The notes beneath the pieces are model-generated. The model was given only the letters and a program-made list of their open reading frames with translations. It made no database searches and was not told the DNA's origin. Of a stretch of DNA of 47,500 nucleotides, positions 1-12,286 are shown piece by piece; within the stretch, counting starts at the first letter, position 1, and every line of letters begins with the position of its first letter. Where the stretch lies: the NCBI GenBank assembly GCA_012295275.1, contig CM022665.1:22795002-22842501 (forward strand), in the 5' to 3' direction. The DNA comes from Chrysomallon squamiferum (taxonomy: Eukaryota > Mollusca > Gastropoda > Neomphalida > Peltospiridae). Position numbers and translations under genes: made by a program.

Positions 1-1025
1 CAATAAAATTAATAAATGAATAAATTAAATTTAAAATTAAATAAATAAATTAAAAACATATATGGACATATTTTTCAATTAAAGACGAGAAGATTATTAT
101 TTTTTTTTTAAAAGAAAAAGGAATGGCAGAAAAATCAAGCCTGAAAGCTATTCCACAGTGAAAGAAACCCATGATTATAGCTCATATAAGTATTTATCTT
201 TGTCATATGAAATGAGATTGGTGACATTTATATTGCAAAGAAAACGTAATCAATCATTTCTCGCGGGAAAGGCTTGCATTACAAGTGATTATTCCAAACT
301 TAAACATGTAGTACAGATATAGTCTGTCGTTTTCCTTTGCCTAACCTTTCTAATGAACAAGTATAAATAGTATTAGGTTTCTTAAAAAAAAAAAAAAAAA
401 AAAAAATATGAAAGTCAACTTGCTAAAATGCTTTCAGGTAAGAAAAAAGAAGAAAAAGAAAAAGTAAAAAACATTTTTTTTATCGTTAAGAAATAACATG
501 AAATTTATTGATACACTGTAATAATGAACATAATATGAATTAAGGTTTAATGTTCGCTAGTCAATAGCCCGACTTCATTTCATATGAATAGTGCAATATT
601 AAACTATAATAATTTCTGATAATCATGTTATTTAAGTGTGAAAAATAATACCTACTACATATGTTATGGGAAAGACATTTTCCATACCCGTGAACAGAAT
701 TTATACAGCTGTAATTTATAAATAGATATAATTATATTAAGTGTGTGTGTGTGTGTGTTATTGTAATAAAAAGTTGGAATAGAACTATTTGTATTTGGAA
801 ATAATTTAGCATAGGAAATTTAAAAAGGGCAATAAATAAATAAAATAAAATATTTTAAAAATTACGTTTAAAACAAAAAAATTAAATAAATAAATTAATA
901 AATAAAGTAGAGTGAAAACCATATAATCAGTCAGTGCTTTACGCGTTACATAAAATGCGATTGAAGGGAGGCAATCTGAATCTTTGGTAGCGATCAGAAA
1001 GGCAAACTGTAGTCTAAGTGAAACG

Positions 1026-1086
<61 letters not shown>

Positions 1087-1931
1087 TAAAATTCTTTTAC
1101 TCATTTGAAATTATCTTACTGTTTCTTTCACTGGGTTGCCATTTCTCATGGCCATTGTGTTGTTCTTTGCCTTTAGTAATAGTAGCAATGCTAACGCATT
1201 TTTTTAAAAATTGTCTAATGATGTATTCTATAATTTCTATCTCAACAAAAACAAAACCAATCCCTAAAACTTTTTAAAGATATCTGTAATAGTGTAAAAT
1301 ATATCGTATTTCAAAGTTTTCAAAAATCCACTTTCCCTGTATCGGGTATTTTTATTTTATTTTTTTCCTATTATTTTGTTGTTTACTTTGCAGACGACCG
1401 TTTAGAGTGATTATTATTTATTTATTTTTCATGAACCGGGCACTACCGCTTCACGTCAGATGGCTGTTAAACAATAAATACGGTGGTTATTTGTCAAACA
1501 AAAGGAAGAATGTGAAAGCAGATATGTCTAAATGTTCCATTTAAATAATCTATTCAGCGTAATTGACGGTTTTCGTTTTTTACGATCTTTTTTTCTTCTA
1601 ATATTCAGTTGTCATTTTTAAACCTATTTCCCTGTTTCGCTTTATTTTATGATCCCTAACTTGTCTTTGTTTACAATTTTTTTTTTTATTATTATTTTTA
1701 TTATTTTTTGTTGTTGCTATTTATTTATTTAAGAAATAAATATTTAAGTCAGTGATTCTCAAAGGGTGTGCCTTTTTTACGTGTCCATCGTGAAATCTGT
1801 GGATCAGTTTTCCATTTTAAACCTTCGTACTCTACTGACAAAATAATAAAATAAATAAATAAATAAATAAATAAATAAAAATAAAGATAAAAATAAAATA
1901 AAATAAAATAAAAAATAAAATAAAAAATAAA

Positions 1932-1976
<45 letters not shown>

Positions 1977-2400
1977 AATAAATAAATAAATAAAATTAAA
2001 TAAATAAATAAAGAAGACGCAAAACATTTAAACAAGGAAACAGAACAAAACAAAATTGGTTTATAAAATATCCGTGGTATATACTACTTTCTCTTGAGAT
2101 AAAAAAAGAAATAAATAAATAAAAGGAAAGAAAAGTGCAGCATCTAACAAACAGTGGAAGCGGGATTCTTCTGATCATCAGTATAATTTTTACATTTATA
2201 ATATGATCTCCTTATACTGTAGACTTGTAGTCATTAAATAAAACAGTTTTCTTTCCTACGAGTGATCATGAAATGAGAAATTATTTTAGGATAACCGAGT
2301 CTTTTTGTGAACTACTTTCATGTAATCGAGACTAACGTTATTTGTATAACACATTATTGTTTATCTTTGTATGTGCACATACATCCATGAATCAATGTTC
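1..2400. repeat. AT-rich intergenic flank with simple repeats
   Basis: No gene is supported here. The stretch holds a poly-A run (384-406), a short (GT)n (741-758), an (AAT)n array (about 1028-1083), and a compound (AAAT)n/(AAT)n block (about 1849-2011). Open frames across these arrays are poly-Asn, poly-Ile or poly-Tyr/Phe artefacts. The remainder is AT-rich unique-looking sequence in which I recognise nothing. Confidence 0.8.
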
Positions 2401-2420
2401 ATTCCAGCTACAAACTGCTT

Positions 2421-2459
2421 CACGTGATCAGAGACGTTGACACGTTGTGACATTTGCAT
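2421..2459 (+). promoter_or_regulatory. Possible promoter-proximal motifs of the transaminase
   Basis: About 60-100 bases before the coding start are a CACGTG E-box (2421-2426) and an ATTTGCAT octamer (2452-2459). Both are perfect matches to common factor sites (bHLH and POU). Short motifs like these arise by chance in 100 bases with appreciable probability, so this is only a pointer. No TATA box is evident. Confidence 0.2.
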
Positions 2460-2503
2460 TACGAGACCCATATAACTGACCTAGCTGCTGGCAGAGTGTT
2501 TGC

Positions 2504-2602
2504 ATGAAAATCGGCCATGAAGTGGATACGCACACCGTCGTTATCTTTATTTTGTCATCTGAAATCGTCAATTTGTGTTCACACGAATGCAGGTTTAAAT
2601 AA
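2504..2602 (+). CDS. Upstream ORF overlapping the transaminase start
   Basis: An ATG at 2504 lies 13 nt before the main ATG (2517) in another frame. It opens a 32-codon ORF that ends at TAA 2600-2602, inside the first coding exon. It has T at -3, a weak initiation context. If the transcript begins upstream of 2504, this uORF would compete with the long start. It ends 55 nt before an in-frame internal ATG (2658), a geometry that would allow reinitiation. Its use is an inference because the transcription start is unknown. Confidence 0.35.
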   Translation: MKIGHEVDTHTVVIFILSSEIVNLCSHECRFK

Positions 2603-5600
2603 CCTGCATTTAGATCAAAGCAGAATTTGTCGTTTTCGCAGTTTTGCAACATCAGCTATGAGTTTTAATGGTAATAACACATTTGGTAGTTTAGATGGTT
2701 ATATTTTTAAAAATAAAAATTGATTCAGAAGTGTATATTATAATATTTAATAAAATGTATTTAATATAAATATGTTGGATTAAACTTGATAATGAATAGA
2801 TATGGCTTTATATTATAACATGGGCATTATATTTTATAGACCAATAAAATAATAACGATAAAAACAAATAATAGAGCTTTTGAATACATAATTAACTAAT
2901 TCAGCATACATTTATTTTAATCAGCTTTATGTTTAAATGGTTGATAGAATTCCTTTTGTATATACATTTTGTGTAAGAGGAAACTTTTTGTTCATCAGTG
3001 TAAATTTCTGATTAATTCTTATATGTACCTGATATTGTATAATCATAAACAACTGCTAAACTTTTGAATTAATTTTTTTTGGTATGTGATCTATGCTTCA
3101 CAGAACTACTTTGGCATGCGATGTACAACTTAAAGGGTAATCTACAGCAAAAAAAAATATGTAGGAAATTTTTGTAAGATAAGATGAGAAGGGATAATTA
3201 TACAGGAAATATCAGTTTGTCCTAGCTTGGATTGGAAATGGATTACATAGGCAAACCCTAAAGATTTTGGCTAAAGATTTTTTACAAAGTGATCAAGCAA
3301 TTGAAAGATCCTGGTTGGTTATGAAAATTTGTATTTTGAAAAAGATGAGAGGAGTGAACCAAAGAACCTTCCAATCACACCTTGGTTATTTCTGTTGGCT
3401 ATAGAATTCATCAACAAACTTATTCAAATTTGTATTCTTTTTAGTCCTTGTTCCTTTAAATTATAAATAAATAATAAAAGGAAAATTTGTTTCAAATATC
3501 TCATGAAAAATAATAATAAAAAACCAAGAATAAACAAAATAATAATTAAAATAAGCATGTAGATCACACACCAAAGTAGAATTTGCTTGCTGTAGATCAC
3601 TAGATTGAGTAGATCACATGCCATTGTACCTCCATTTTTTCTAACAATATTCCTTACTAATTTAATTATCCATTAATATATTCTTAAAGAAACAAAATGC
3701 TCTAGGTATACTGCCTTTAAGCTGAGGAAATTTATTAAGGGTCTTTGTTATTTCAGGAAAAAAGCTGTTTACACCAGGTCCACTTGGAACATCCATGACT
3801 GTGAAACAAGCCATGCTGAGGGATGTTGGATCAAGAGACACGGATTTCATTCAGAGTGTGAAAGAAATCAGATCAAAATTACTACAGATTGCAGGCAGGC
3901 TTCTTACACATAAAATCTGTTTCCAAGGGTAACAGGAAGTGTTGCATAAATACATATGTAAAATTTAATTTTCACTCATTTTTATGGTTGTTGTATTTTA
4001 AACCTTGATACTTTTCATTTGTTACTAACTCTTTATTTTTCCTTCAGATATGCCCAGGTGTTTTATTACTCAAGATAATTAGAGACTTTAATAATATCGC
4101 AAGGAGTGAATAATTTATTATTTATTGAGAATATTTACATATACTATTTACAGTTAGACTTAATAAGGTGATATCTTTTTTTTCAGGAGTGTCCTCCGAT
4201 GGTTTTACATGTATTCCACTGCAGGGCAGTGGAACATTTGCTATTGAAGCTGTTCTACAAACCACTGTGCCAAGGCAGAATGGAAAGGTGAGAAGCTCTT
4301 ACACAATTTTCTTTTTATAACCATAAGTAAAAAATAATTCAATGCAACCATTAAATTAAATTCAGAAATTCATTTTGCTTTACACATTAAAACCAGATGC
4401 ATTAATAGTTCTCTTCCTGTGATTTCAGTTAGGTGTCTCACATGAAAAAAGTAGTGACTATATTAGTTTTACTGACTGTATTTAATCTTTACATTTAAAA
4501 TAAATTATATTTTTAAAGTAAGATTTCTTTAAAGTTAATAAATAGCATGAATATTCAACTTGTACAAAATTTAATATCAAATTACAAAAGAACATTAGAA
4601 AGGAATAAGCTAATTTATATAGCAAATAAATCATCTTCTGGTGATCATATTAGCAGTCAGAAATGAAGAAAATAGTGGTTGTATCTGTTATACAAACTGT
4701 ATTTAATATTATCATTAGATTTATAGTAACTTATCTTTTTAAGATAAATTCCTGAATGCATAAATATTCAGCTGTATAAAATTTAATAAGAGATTATGTA
4801 AAAATATAAGAAATGTATATAGGAAAGTAAATGTTAAAAAATGAAATTATGGATGAAAATCAAATTCAAATCTTTTCTTTTTTCAAGATTTGCTATGTAG
4901 GCAATGCAGCAAAACACTGATGTAAATATGAAAACAATTAAATTGTAAAATACTATGAATGTCTGCATGTATTTATTGAATGCTAACTTGACTGCAGGTA
5001 CTGATAGCTGCAAATGGAGCCTATGGTAAAAGAATGGGTAAAATATGCGAAGTTGCTTCCATTCCATATCAAATAGAACATTTTGCCGAGGATTCTGCTG
5101 TAGAACCTTCTAGGATTGAGCAGATTTTAAAGGCAGATAACTCTTTCACACATGTAAGCATAGTGCACTGTGAGACTAGCTCTGGTGTGTTTAATCCAGT
5201 TGAAGAAGTGGGAGTTATTGTCAAGAAATACATTCCAAGTATGAAATTGTCTTTTATTTTCAGTATTTTTAGAAAAACAAACCTTCTGCTTTATCTAAAT
5301 CTGCCCCAAAACACACAAAAAAACCCCAACCCCCCCAAAAAAAACCTCCAAAATAATAATAATTTAAAAAAACAGAAAAAAGAATAATAATGTTTTAAAA
5401 AAATAAAAATAAATAAGAATAAAAATTTTAAATCTAAAGTTTATATTAACACTTATAAAATTGTTTCCTAAGAGCTCTTTATAATATTTGTTTCAGTACC
5501 AGCAAAACTGTACATTTTTAATCACTAAATATTAAATCATTTTACAGTCACATTTCAGATACAGCAATACTTCTAAAATAATTTAAAATAGTTCAAAATG

Positions 5601-8600
5601 TGTTTTATTTATTATAAAAACAATTAAAACCAAAAATTCTTTTTCTTTCTTATTTTTAAATTAAAAACAAATAACAAATCTGTTATTTAACTATCATTAT
5701 TCTGTACAAATGAAAAGATATTTTTTGTAATAAAAATTATTTATTTATTATTGGATAGTTTATAATTTGTATTTAATTGTAGAGGCCTCCTACTTTGTTG
5801 ACTCAATGAGTAGTTTTGGTGCTGTGCCTTTAAACTTTAGTCGAGGTCATGTAGATTATTTAGTGACTTCTGCGAACAAATGTATGGAAGGAGTTCCTGG
5901 ATTCTCCATTATCATTGCTAACAAACACAAATTGGCAAAGTGCAAAGGTAAGATAACTTATTAATTACAGAGATAAAAAAGTGTATAACTAATTCATGTC
6001 TACATATTCAGAATGAATGTGAAAAAAAGCATATGAAATAACTGTTAAATAAAAAATTCAAAGAAAAATTTAAAAATGTAATTTGCAGATCAGTTGGTGT
6101 TGACAATTTAAAAATTAAAATTAATATGATTTCAGATTTGAAAGATTATTTAAAACTGTACAGCTAGCCTTTATAATGATAATTATTATTTATGTGTTCA
6201 CTTACTTTTTCCACTTGACCTTCTTTGATATTTTAATGATTATTAATTTCTAAACATTTAATGTTATATAAGTGAACATATTTTTGATACAGGTACCAAA
6301 CCATTTATCCTGCAAGCTTTGCATCAGAGCTGATTTAGAGTTCTGGATTTTCCTATTTTCAAGATCATGGTTTAATATAATATTAAAATATAAAACAAAC
6401 AATGAAAAGTAATGTAACAAAATTGTATTTAACAGATAGAAATTAATACACTTCTTATAAAGCAAGCTTTCAGATAATTCTGTTCTTCTAGGAACTGGAT
6501 ACATGGTCTGGTATCTGTATTTGTTTTTGATTTCATCACATTTAATAATTATCTTCCATGTACATTTTTGGTTATAAATACGAATTATATGAGTTTAGTT
6601 GTAAGGTAATTTCATTAGAATCATTTGAAGTACTTGATGACTTTAGCTAAAATTAATTATCTTTAGTTTTATATGGTGCTCTAAATCTCTAAATATGATA
6701 ATTATAATTTACCTGAAGTTGATAATTTGACATTTGATTTAAAGATCTAAAATTTGAAGATATGAATTTGATTTATCAGTTTAAAAATTTTCTTTAAATT
6801 TTTATTTTTATGATTTCTTATGACATGCTAAAATTTAATTGGTCTTTGCTTGGTGTAAGATGATTTTACCAATTTTCAGTTTATTCTGTGTAAAATTTAT
6901 CTATTTAGTACTGACTTTAATTATTACTGACACAATAATATTTAAACAAAAAACAAAAAATATTTTCTTATTTATCATAAAGTTGTATAGTAGTTGTCTA
7001 TACAAATATTGTTTTAATATTTGTATAGTAGTTGTCTATACAAATATTGTTTTAATATTAACATAAAAATGAAGTGTAATTTCTTCTTTTTACAGGTGTT
7101 TCCAGAAGTTTGAGCTTTGATCTGTTTGAACAGGATGAAGGTTTGAATAGCAATGGTCAGTTTCGTTTCACACCAGCCACCCACTCCATGCTGGCTTTCA
7201 AACAGGCCATTGCTGAGTTTGATGCTGAAGGTGGATTGGAAGGCCGCTCAAGGAGGTTAGTTTATTGTTTATATCTTATAAAATAGAAAGAGAAGGTATA
7301 TATGAACAAATGGATAAAATATTTTTGCTAATAGTTAATATAAATATTCCATCGTATATTTTCTTTTATAATAATGATATAAAATAAAAAACCTTCTCTC
7401 CATTTAAAAAATTTTTAACATGCACATTTCTGCATGGAAAAGCACATTCCTTGGCAGTTGATAAACCATTAATGAGACACTGACTTCTGATACATTTATG
7501 AAACACTAGCTTTTCATAAACTATTCATGAGATAATGGCTTTTCAGAAACTACATGGCTCCATTAAAGAGAGAGTATATTGCAATAATATGGATTTTATG
7601 ACTTAAACCAAGTTACTGCCTGAATATACTACTAAAACATCAAATCTTGATAATTTGCATAATTTATACATTGATATATTTCTGAAGTTATGCACTAACA
7701 TAATTTTATTTTATATTACAGATATAAAGAAAATCGAGAGATTCTTAGAAAGGGTATGACAAAATTGGGCTTCAAGGAGCTCCTGGATGAGAAAATTTCA
7801 GGTTACATCATCACATCATATCACTACCCTAAAGATCCAAACTTCAGCTTCACCGAGTTCTACAATAGACTCAATGAAAAAGGTAAAACATTACTGCTTT
7901 GTTTAATAAATAGTTTGTTCATAGTCACATATACAGCTATATAAGTAATTCACATTCTACTCATGAACTGACCTCTTCAAAACTTTGATTTAAGTTAGAA
8001 GTAGATGATATCTGGTCATCATACTGGACTGTTACACAGGAGATTCTGTTATTACTCAGTTTATTGTGACCATTAACGCACTTATGAAAAAGAGTATGTA
8101 ATTATCTGCTTTAAGAATTCTCAATCAGAACTGACAAATATATCTTCAGATTTTGATTTGGTCAAGATATTAAATCTGCTTTAAAAATGATTTCTACTTA
8201 TTTATCAAAAGTGCAGAATTTTTAATCATTATAAACAAGCTTAAGCAATTTTCTAATTACTAAGGTGTGAACTCTCACTTTGAATTGGTAACTTTTATCA
8301 ATATTAATTTTTGACTGAATGGCAGTTTCTGTAAATAAATTGATGCTTAATGAAACTAAACAATATACACACAAAAAGTGTCCATTCTGAACTATTTAGT
8401 GATTGATGGCTTTCTGAATATCATTTGTTCAATCATACAAGTTCAAATTGCTTAAAGAGTACCAAAATGTTTTGAACAATGTATCAAATGAGACTTAATG
8501 TTTATTACAGTTATCTTTATCACCAGTGAGCAAATAATCATCACCACTGGCAACCACATACCACCCAAAATACCCCAACAATAATAATAATAATTAAAAA

Positions 8601-8797
8601 CAATTTCTTAATGTTCTTTGATTTCATAATGTTCTCTATTTTCAGGTGATGTCATATATCCAGGAAAGGTATTGAAATTGGACTGTTTCAGGATTGGGAA
8701 CATAGGACATCTGTATCCAAAAGACATGGAGAATCTGCTGATTAACATTGAGCAAGTGTGTCATGACATGAATATCAAGCTGCCTATTCAGAACTAA
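2517..8797 (+). CDS. phnW: 2-aminoethylphosphonate:pyruvate aminotransferase, 8 exons
   Basis: This PLP enzyme of aminotransferase class V interconverts 2-aminoethylphosphonate plus pyruvate with phosphonoacetaldehyde plus alanine. It acts in AEP breakdown or, in reverse, as the last step of AEP synthesis. Exons: 2517-2670, 3757-3894, 4187-4287, 4998-5238, 5783-5947, 7096-7255, 7722-7882, 8646-8797. All phases join, giving 423 aa plus TAA. Residues 1 to about 48 are basic and Ser-rich ([13 protein letters not shown]), like a mitochondrial presequence. The enzyme core then begins [12 protein letters not shown], as in bacterial Phn[14 protein letters not shown] marks the cofactor-binding region. 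DSMSSFG (Asp218) supplies the Asp facing the PLP ring nitrogen, and [12 protein letters not shown] holds the Schiff-base Lys244. The core is about 375 aa, close to the 360-370 aa of bacterial enzymes. Intron 2 uses a GC donor. Family is certain; compartment and reaction direction are inferred. Confidence 0.93.
3895..4186 (+). other. Intron 2 of the transaminase with GC-AG ends
   Basis: No GT donor near the end of exon 2 keeps the frame. Ending the exon at 3894 (context CAG|GCAGGC) and resuming at 4187 after TTTTTTTCAG restores the conserved [21 protein letters not shown] core. The donor is therefore GC. GC-AG introns are a known minor class spliced by the U2 machinery. Confidence 0.85.
6983..7058 (+). 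repeat. Perfect 38-bp tandem duplication in intron 5
   Basis: Bases 6983-7020 and 7021-7058 are identical head-to-tail copies. Each contains the arms GTATAG and CTATAC around AGTTGT, so each copy can fold into a small hairpin. It ends 37 bases before the exon 6 acceptor. The absence of mismatches implies a recent event. Confidence 0.95.
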
Positions 8798-9899
8798 TAT
8801 TCAGCTGCTGATTAGTTACAGAGTCAATTATCTGGGTTCAGGCGTTATATGATTTAAAATGTTTACAAGACCTACGCATTTAGAGACTCTAGACATAGTA
8901 CAGAATGGCTTTATCTTTATAAAATGCATGTTGATTATTACTGAAGAATTACTTTTATGGGAAATATTGATGATTGCAAACAATTAGTATGTTTCATTTT
9001 ATTTTTGTGTAGAAAATTTAAAAATTTACATCCACATGGATACTGAATGTTTTCTGATATGATGAAAGTAAAATAGTTATTCCTTGATGGAAATATAATT
9101 TTTGACAAATTTATCAATTAGGTATTTTATTTAATTATTTTTAATGTATTTATATTAATTAACGAAAATTATCCTTGATTGACTTACACAACAGAAGATA
9201 TAAAATTAAATAGCCTTTCAATGACTTAATATTCCAAAACTCAATTAGAAATTTATAAACTGGAGCCCAGAGCTCATTTGTTTTTACAAACTAGTGATGC
9301 ATATTTTTCATATTAAATATATGATCCTCTTTTTGCTTGTAATAATATAACTAACTTTTATTATTCATATTTAACAGTATAAAATTTTAGAATTATTAAT
9401 TGTAAATTTCATAGGATTAAATAATAGATTTTGTACATTCAGTTACAATAATCATTTTCATTTTAAAATTTAGTTAGAGGCCTATTGTTGCAAAATACCG
9501 TGGGATTATTTTTGTTACTTTCTTTTTATTTCTTTTTAATTAATTATTTTGCTTATGCAAATTTGGCTAATGAAATCAGTCTTGCACACTCAACTATGCA
9601 ATATTTTATTAGATATACTGCTCAGTATGTGTCTGTGTATCATGTCTTTGTAACTAGAGGGTTTTAATCTTCAGGTATTTGGTAATCTTTATTACAAGTT
9701 TTTATGCTTGTTATATACATGGTTTTATTTTATTTAGCATCTTTATGATGTGGATTTTTTTTATTTTTTTTTTTATACATAATTATTTACGGAATGACAA
9801 AATTAGTATGATATATATTTTTGTTTATATATATATATATATATATATAAATTTAGATTAAGTTTTAGTTTTAAAATTGCATGACATTATTTTAGAAAG

Positions 9900-9935
<36 letters not shown>

Positions 9936-11995
9936 ATAAGGCTCATGCTTGTTTATAAAAGCTTTTGATTGAACTACATTCAGACATTCTTAATCCCTTT
10001 TTTCAGTATTAAATGATTGATTTCTTAGTTCATAATAGATACTTAGATAGGGTAAAAGTAAAAAATATTAAATTAAGTCTTTTTGTTATTCTTATATTAT
10101 TATTGTTATTATAATTATTTCTAAGTTCTATTCCTAATTCAATTATTATTGCTTTGATTATTACTCCTACTACTACCACTACTACTACAATAATTATTAT
10201 TATAATATGATAACTTACAGTATTAACAGAAGAAATGTTTTATTTAATAATTCTCTCAATGCATTGCATAAGGGATAAAGCTCATGCAGATACTGAGAGA
10301 GGAAATCATCTGATGGCAGCTATTTTTAATTATTTTTTTTTTTGATCGCACCAAGACCGTTTTTTTCTGCTTTTTTTTTCATTTTATGCCTTGCAAACAT
10401 ATTGTTAGAATAATTGAACTAGCTCTTTCTCAATCTATGGATATATATATATATATAATAATTTTCTCTTCTCCTTATATGTGTGATTTTCCTTTTAATT
10501 AAATATTTTGTAGACAGCAAATCAAACATCGTAAATTTTGATAAACAAATTTAGAGACTATGGGCATGCTAAGTAATTAATTTTTTCATCTATCACCCAT
10601 AAAGGAAGATCACAGAGAACTATAAAATAAGTTTTGTTATCTATGCAAAATTAGTACCAATTCATATTTTTTTAAATGTTTTTTAAACTTGGTTAATTCT
10701 TGCTATAATTTTATTGCATGACCTATTAATATTGGCCATATTCACTTAATATTCAGGCACATTTGTTTTGTGCTTAGTCTTTGACATTGACATAATATTG
10801 TCTTTCATCAGATTCAATCCATGTGTCTGTTGTCTTTTTGTCTGGCGTGCAGTGCCTGCACTGTGATTTTACAGTCCTGGTCATTGCAACACATTGTGAT
10901 ATTTGTTTACAACGCTGAAATCCATGTGATTTGTTAAGTATTAATATATTGTTATATTCAGACCAGTGGATCACACTCAATGGCTACAGGTTTGATCTTT
11001 TGATGGAGTCTGTTTTGTGTGTGGCTGAGAACACTAAAGTTTATAATAACATACACTGAATTTGCAGTGTAGTATTTTATTTGTCATTAATTGATTAATT
11101 GGAGATCTCCATTTAATACTAAAGTACATGATAATGTTTATATATCTTTACGAATGGTCTTAATGTATATTTTTATATTCCATATTATTGATTTGCTCAT
11201 AAAATTTATTCTTTGCTAATAATATAGTATGGCAATTAAATTTGAGTGAATGAATGGATGCTGACATTTATACTTTTATTTTAGCATTCAGTTGATAATA
11301 TATGAAACATGCTAGCGTCTGTGTTCAGCATGAGTATAGTTAAAGCAGTTAATTTGTTATTACTCAAAATACTTTCCTATATTGCATTAATATCCAGTTG
11401 TTGCTTTTATAAAGCTTACAAATTCATGCATTTTATTTTGACTTTAAAACATTGTTCCTTTTGTTTATATAACCATATCATATCAAACCTGTCTTTATAT
11501 ATTTATCTTATTTTTCAGTTTTTTAATTTTATCTGTTCCATTTTGAAAAAAACTTTACAGTATTTGATTGCAAGACTGTTATGACTCTAAATTATATATT
11601 TATCTTGTAATAATTATGTAATATTTTCTATTATGGTATATCAAACTTTAATAATTAAGTTTCAGTTTGATAATGCCAGTCTTGACTATTTTATGATCTG
11701 TTTGAATTATAGTTTTGTCATTTGAAACGCCTAGAGAATCTTTTTTTTCACAGGCTAACTCTAAATTAATTTTTAAATGATTTTTTTTTTTTTTTCTCAA
11801 TGTCTTATAGTATTATTTAGAGTTACTAATGATATAGTAATAATGTTTTAAAGCATTATTTAGTTGTATATTTCTAGTATCTACAGTTTTGTAATTGCTT
11901 TAATGTAGTTATATAATTTTTGGCTGTTAATTTCTTTGAAATAAAGTGGGTTATTAATTACATTTCTAGCTTAAATCTGATAGTTTGAGTTAAAG
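8798..11995 (+). other. T-rich region after the transaminase, possible long 3'UTR
   Basis: No gene is supported. The sequence is T-rich, with ATTTA-like motifs, a (TA)n run (about 9829-9850), a poly-T of about 30 (9902-9931) and a short (TA)n near 10440. I found no canonical AATAAA close behind the stop codon; a clear AATAAA occurs at 11940-11945. The stretch may be one long 3'UTR, as is common in neural genomes, or UTR plus intergenic DNA. The open frames (for example 9485-9667 and 11309-11584) are low-complexity and hydrophobic. Confidence 0.4.
11940..11945 (+). terminator. Candidate polyadenylation signal AATAAA
   Basis: A perfect AATAAA about 3.1 kb after the transaminase stop and about 50 bases before the MITE. 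It could end the transaminase transcript if the 3'UTR is long. In such AT-rich DNA the hexamer is common by chance, so use is uncertain. Confidence 0.25.
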
Positions 11996-12286
11996 CACTG
12001 GTTTTCAACCTTTTTGACACCTCAACCCCTTATGAGCAACTCAGTCTGACAGAGGACCCCCTTAAAAGATTTTGATTCAATAATATCTTGGGTTACCATA
12101 TTTTCATCAACCAAAGACAGTACAAAAGCAATCTATATTCACTATGACGGGTCCCAAACCTATCTACACGTTTTTATTTATTCCTCCTTCCAAGTCAAGT
12201 TGAAAAAAAGCTAAAAATACCCTCGCTCAAGACGATCTCGCGACCCCCAGAAAAAAGGTTGGGGACCCCCAGGTTGAAAACATATG
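11996..12286. mobile_element. hAT-like MITE (non-autonomous DNA transposon)
   Basis: The ends CACTGGTTTTCAACCT and AGGTTGAAAACATATG form a 16-bp terminal inverted repeat with three mismatches. They resemble the CAGTGGTTCTCAACC-type ends of hAT (Charlie-like) elements. The interior has the C-rich blocks (GACCCCC, CGCGACCCCCAG) typical of such short elements and no ORF. The core GTTAAA occurs directly outside both ends (11989-11994 and 12288-12293) within flanking octamers that match at 6 of 8 bases, fitting an aged 8-bp target-site duplication. Confidence 0.75.

Noticed and set aside
984-1277. 97-aa ORF with a poly-Asn stretch
   Set aside because: It is the (AAT)n microsatellite read in one frame, with no conserved sequence around it.
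5034-5387. 117-aa continuous ORF as a separate small gene
   Set aside because: Its first two thirds are exon 4 of the transaminase; the Asn/Lys/Pro-rich rest is intron read-through past the donor at 5239.
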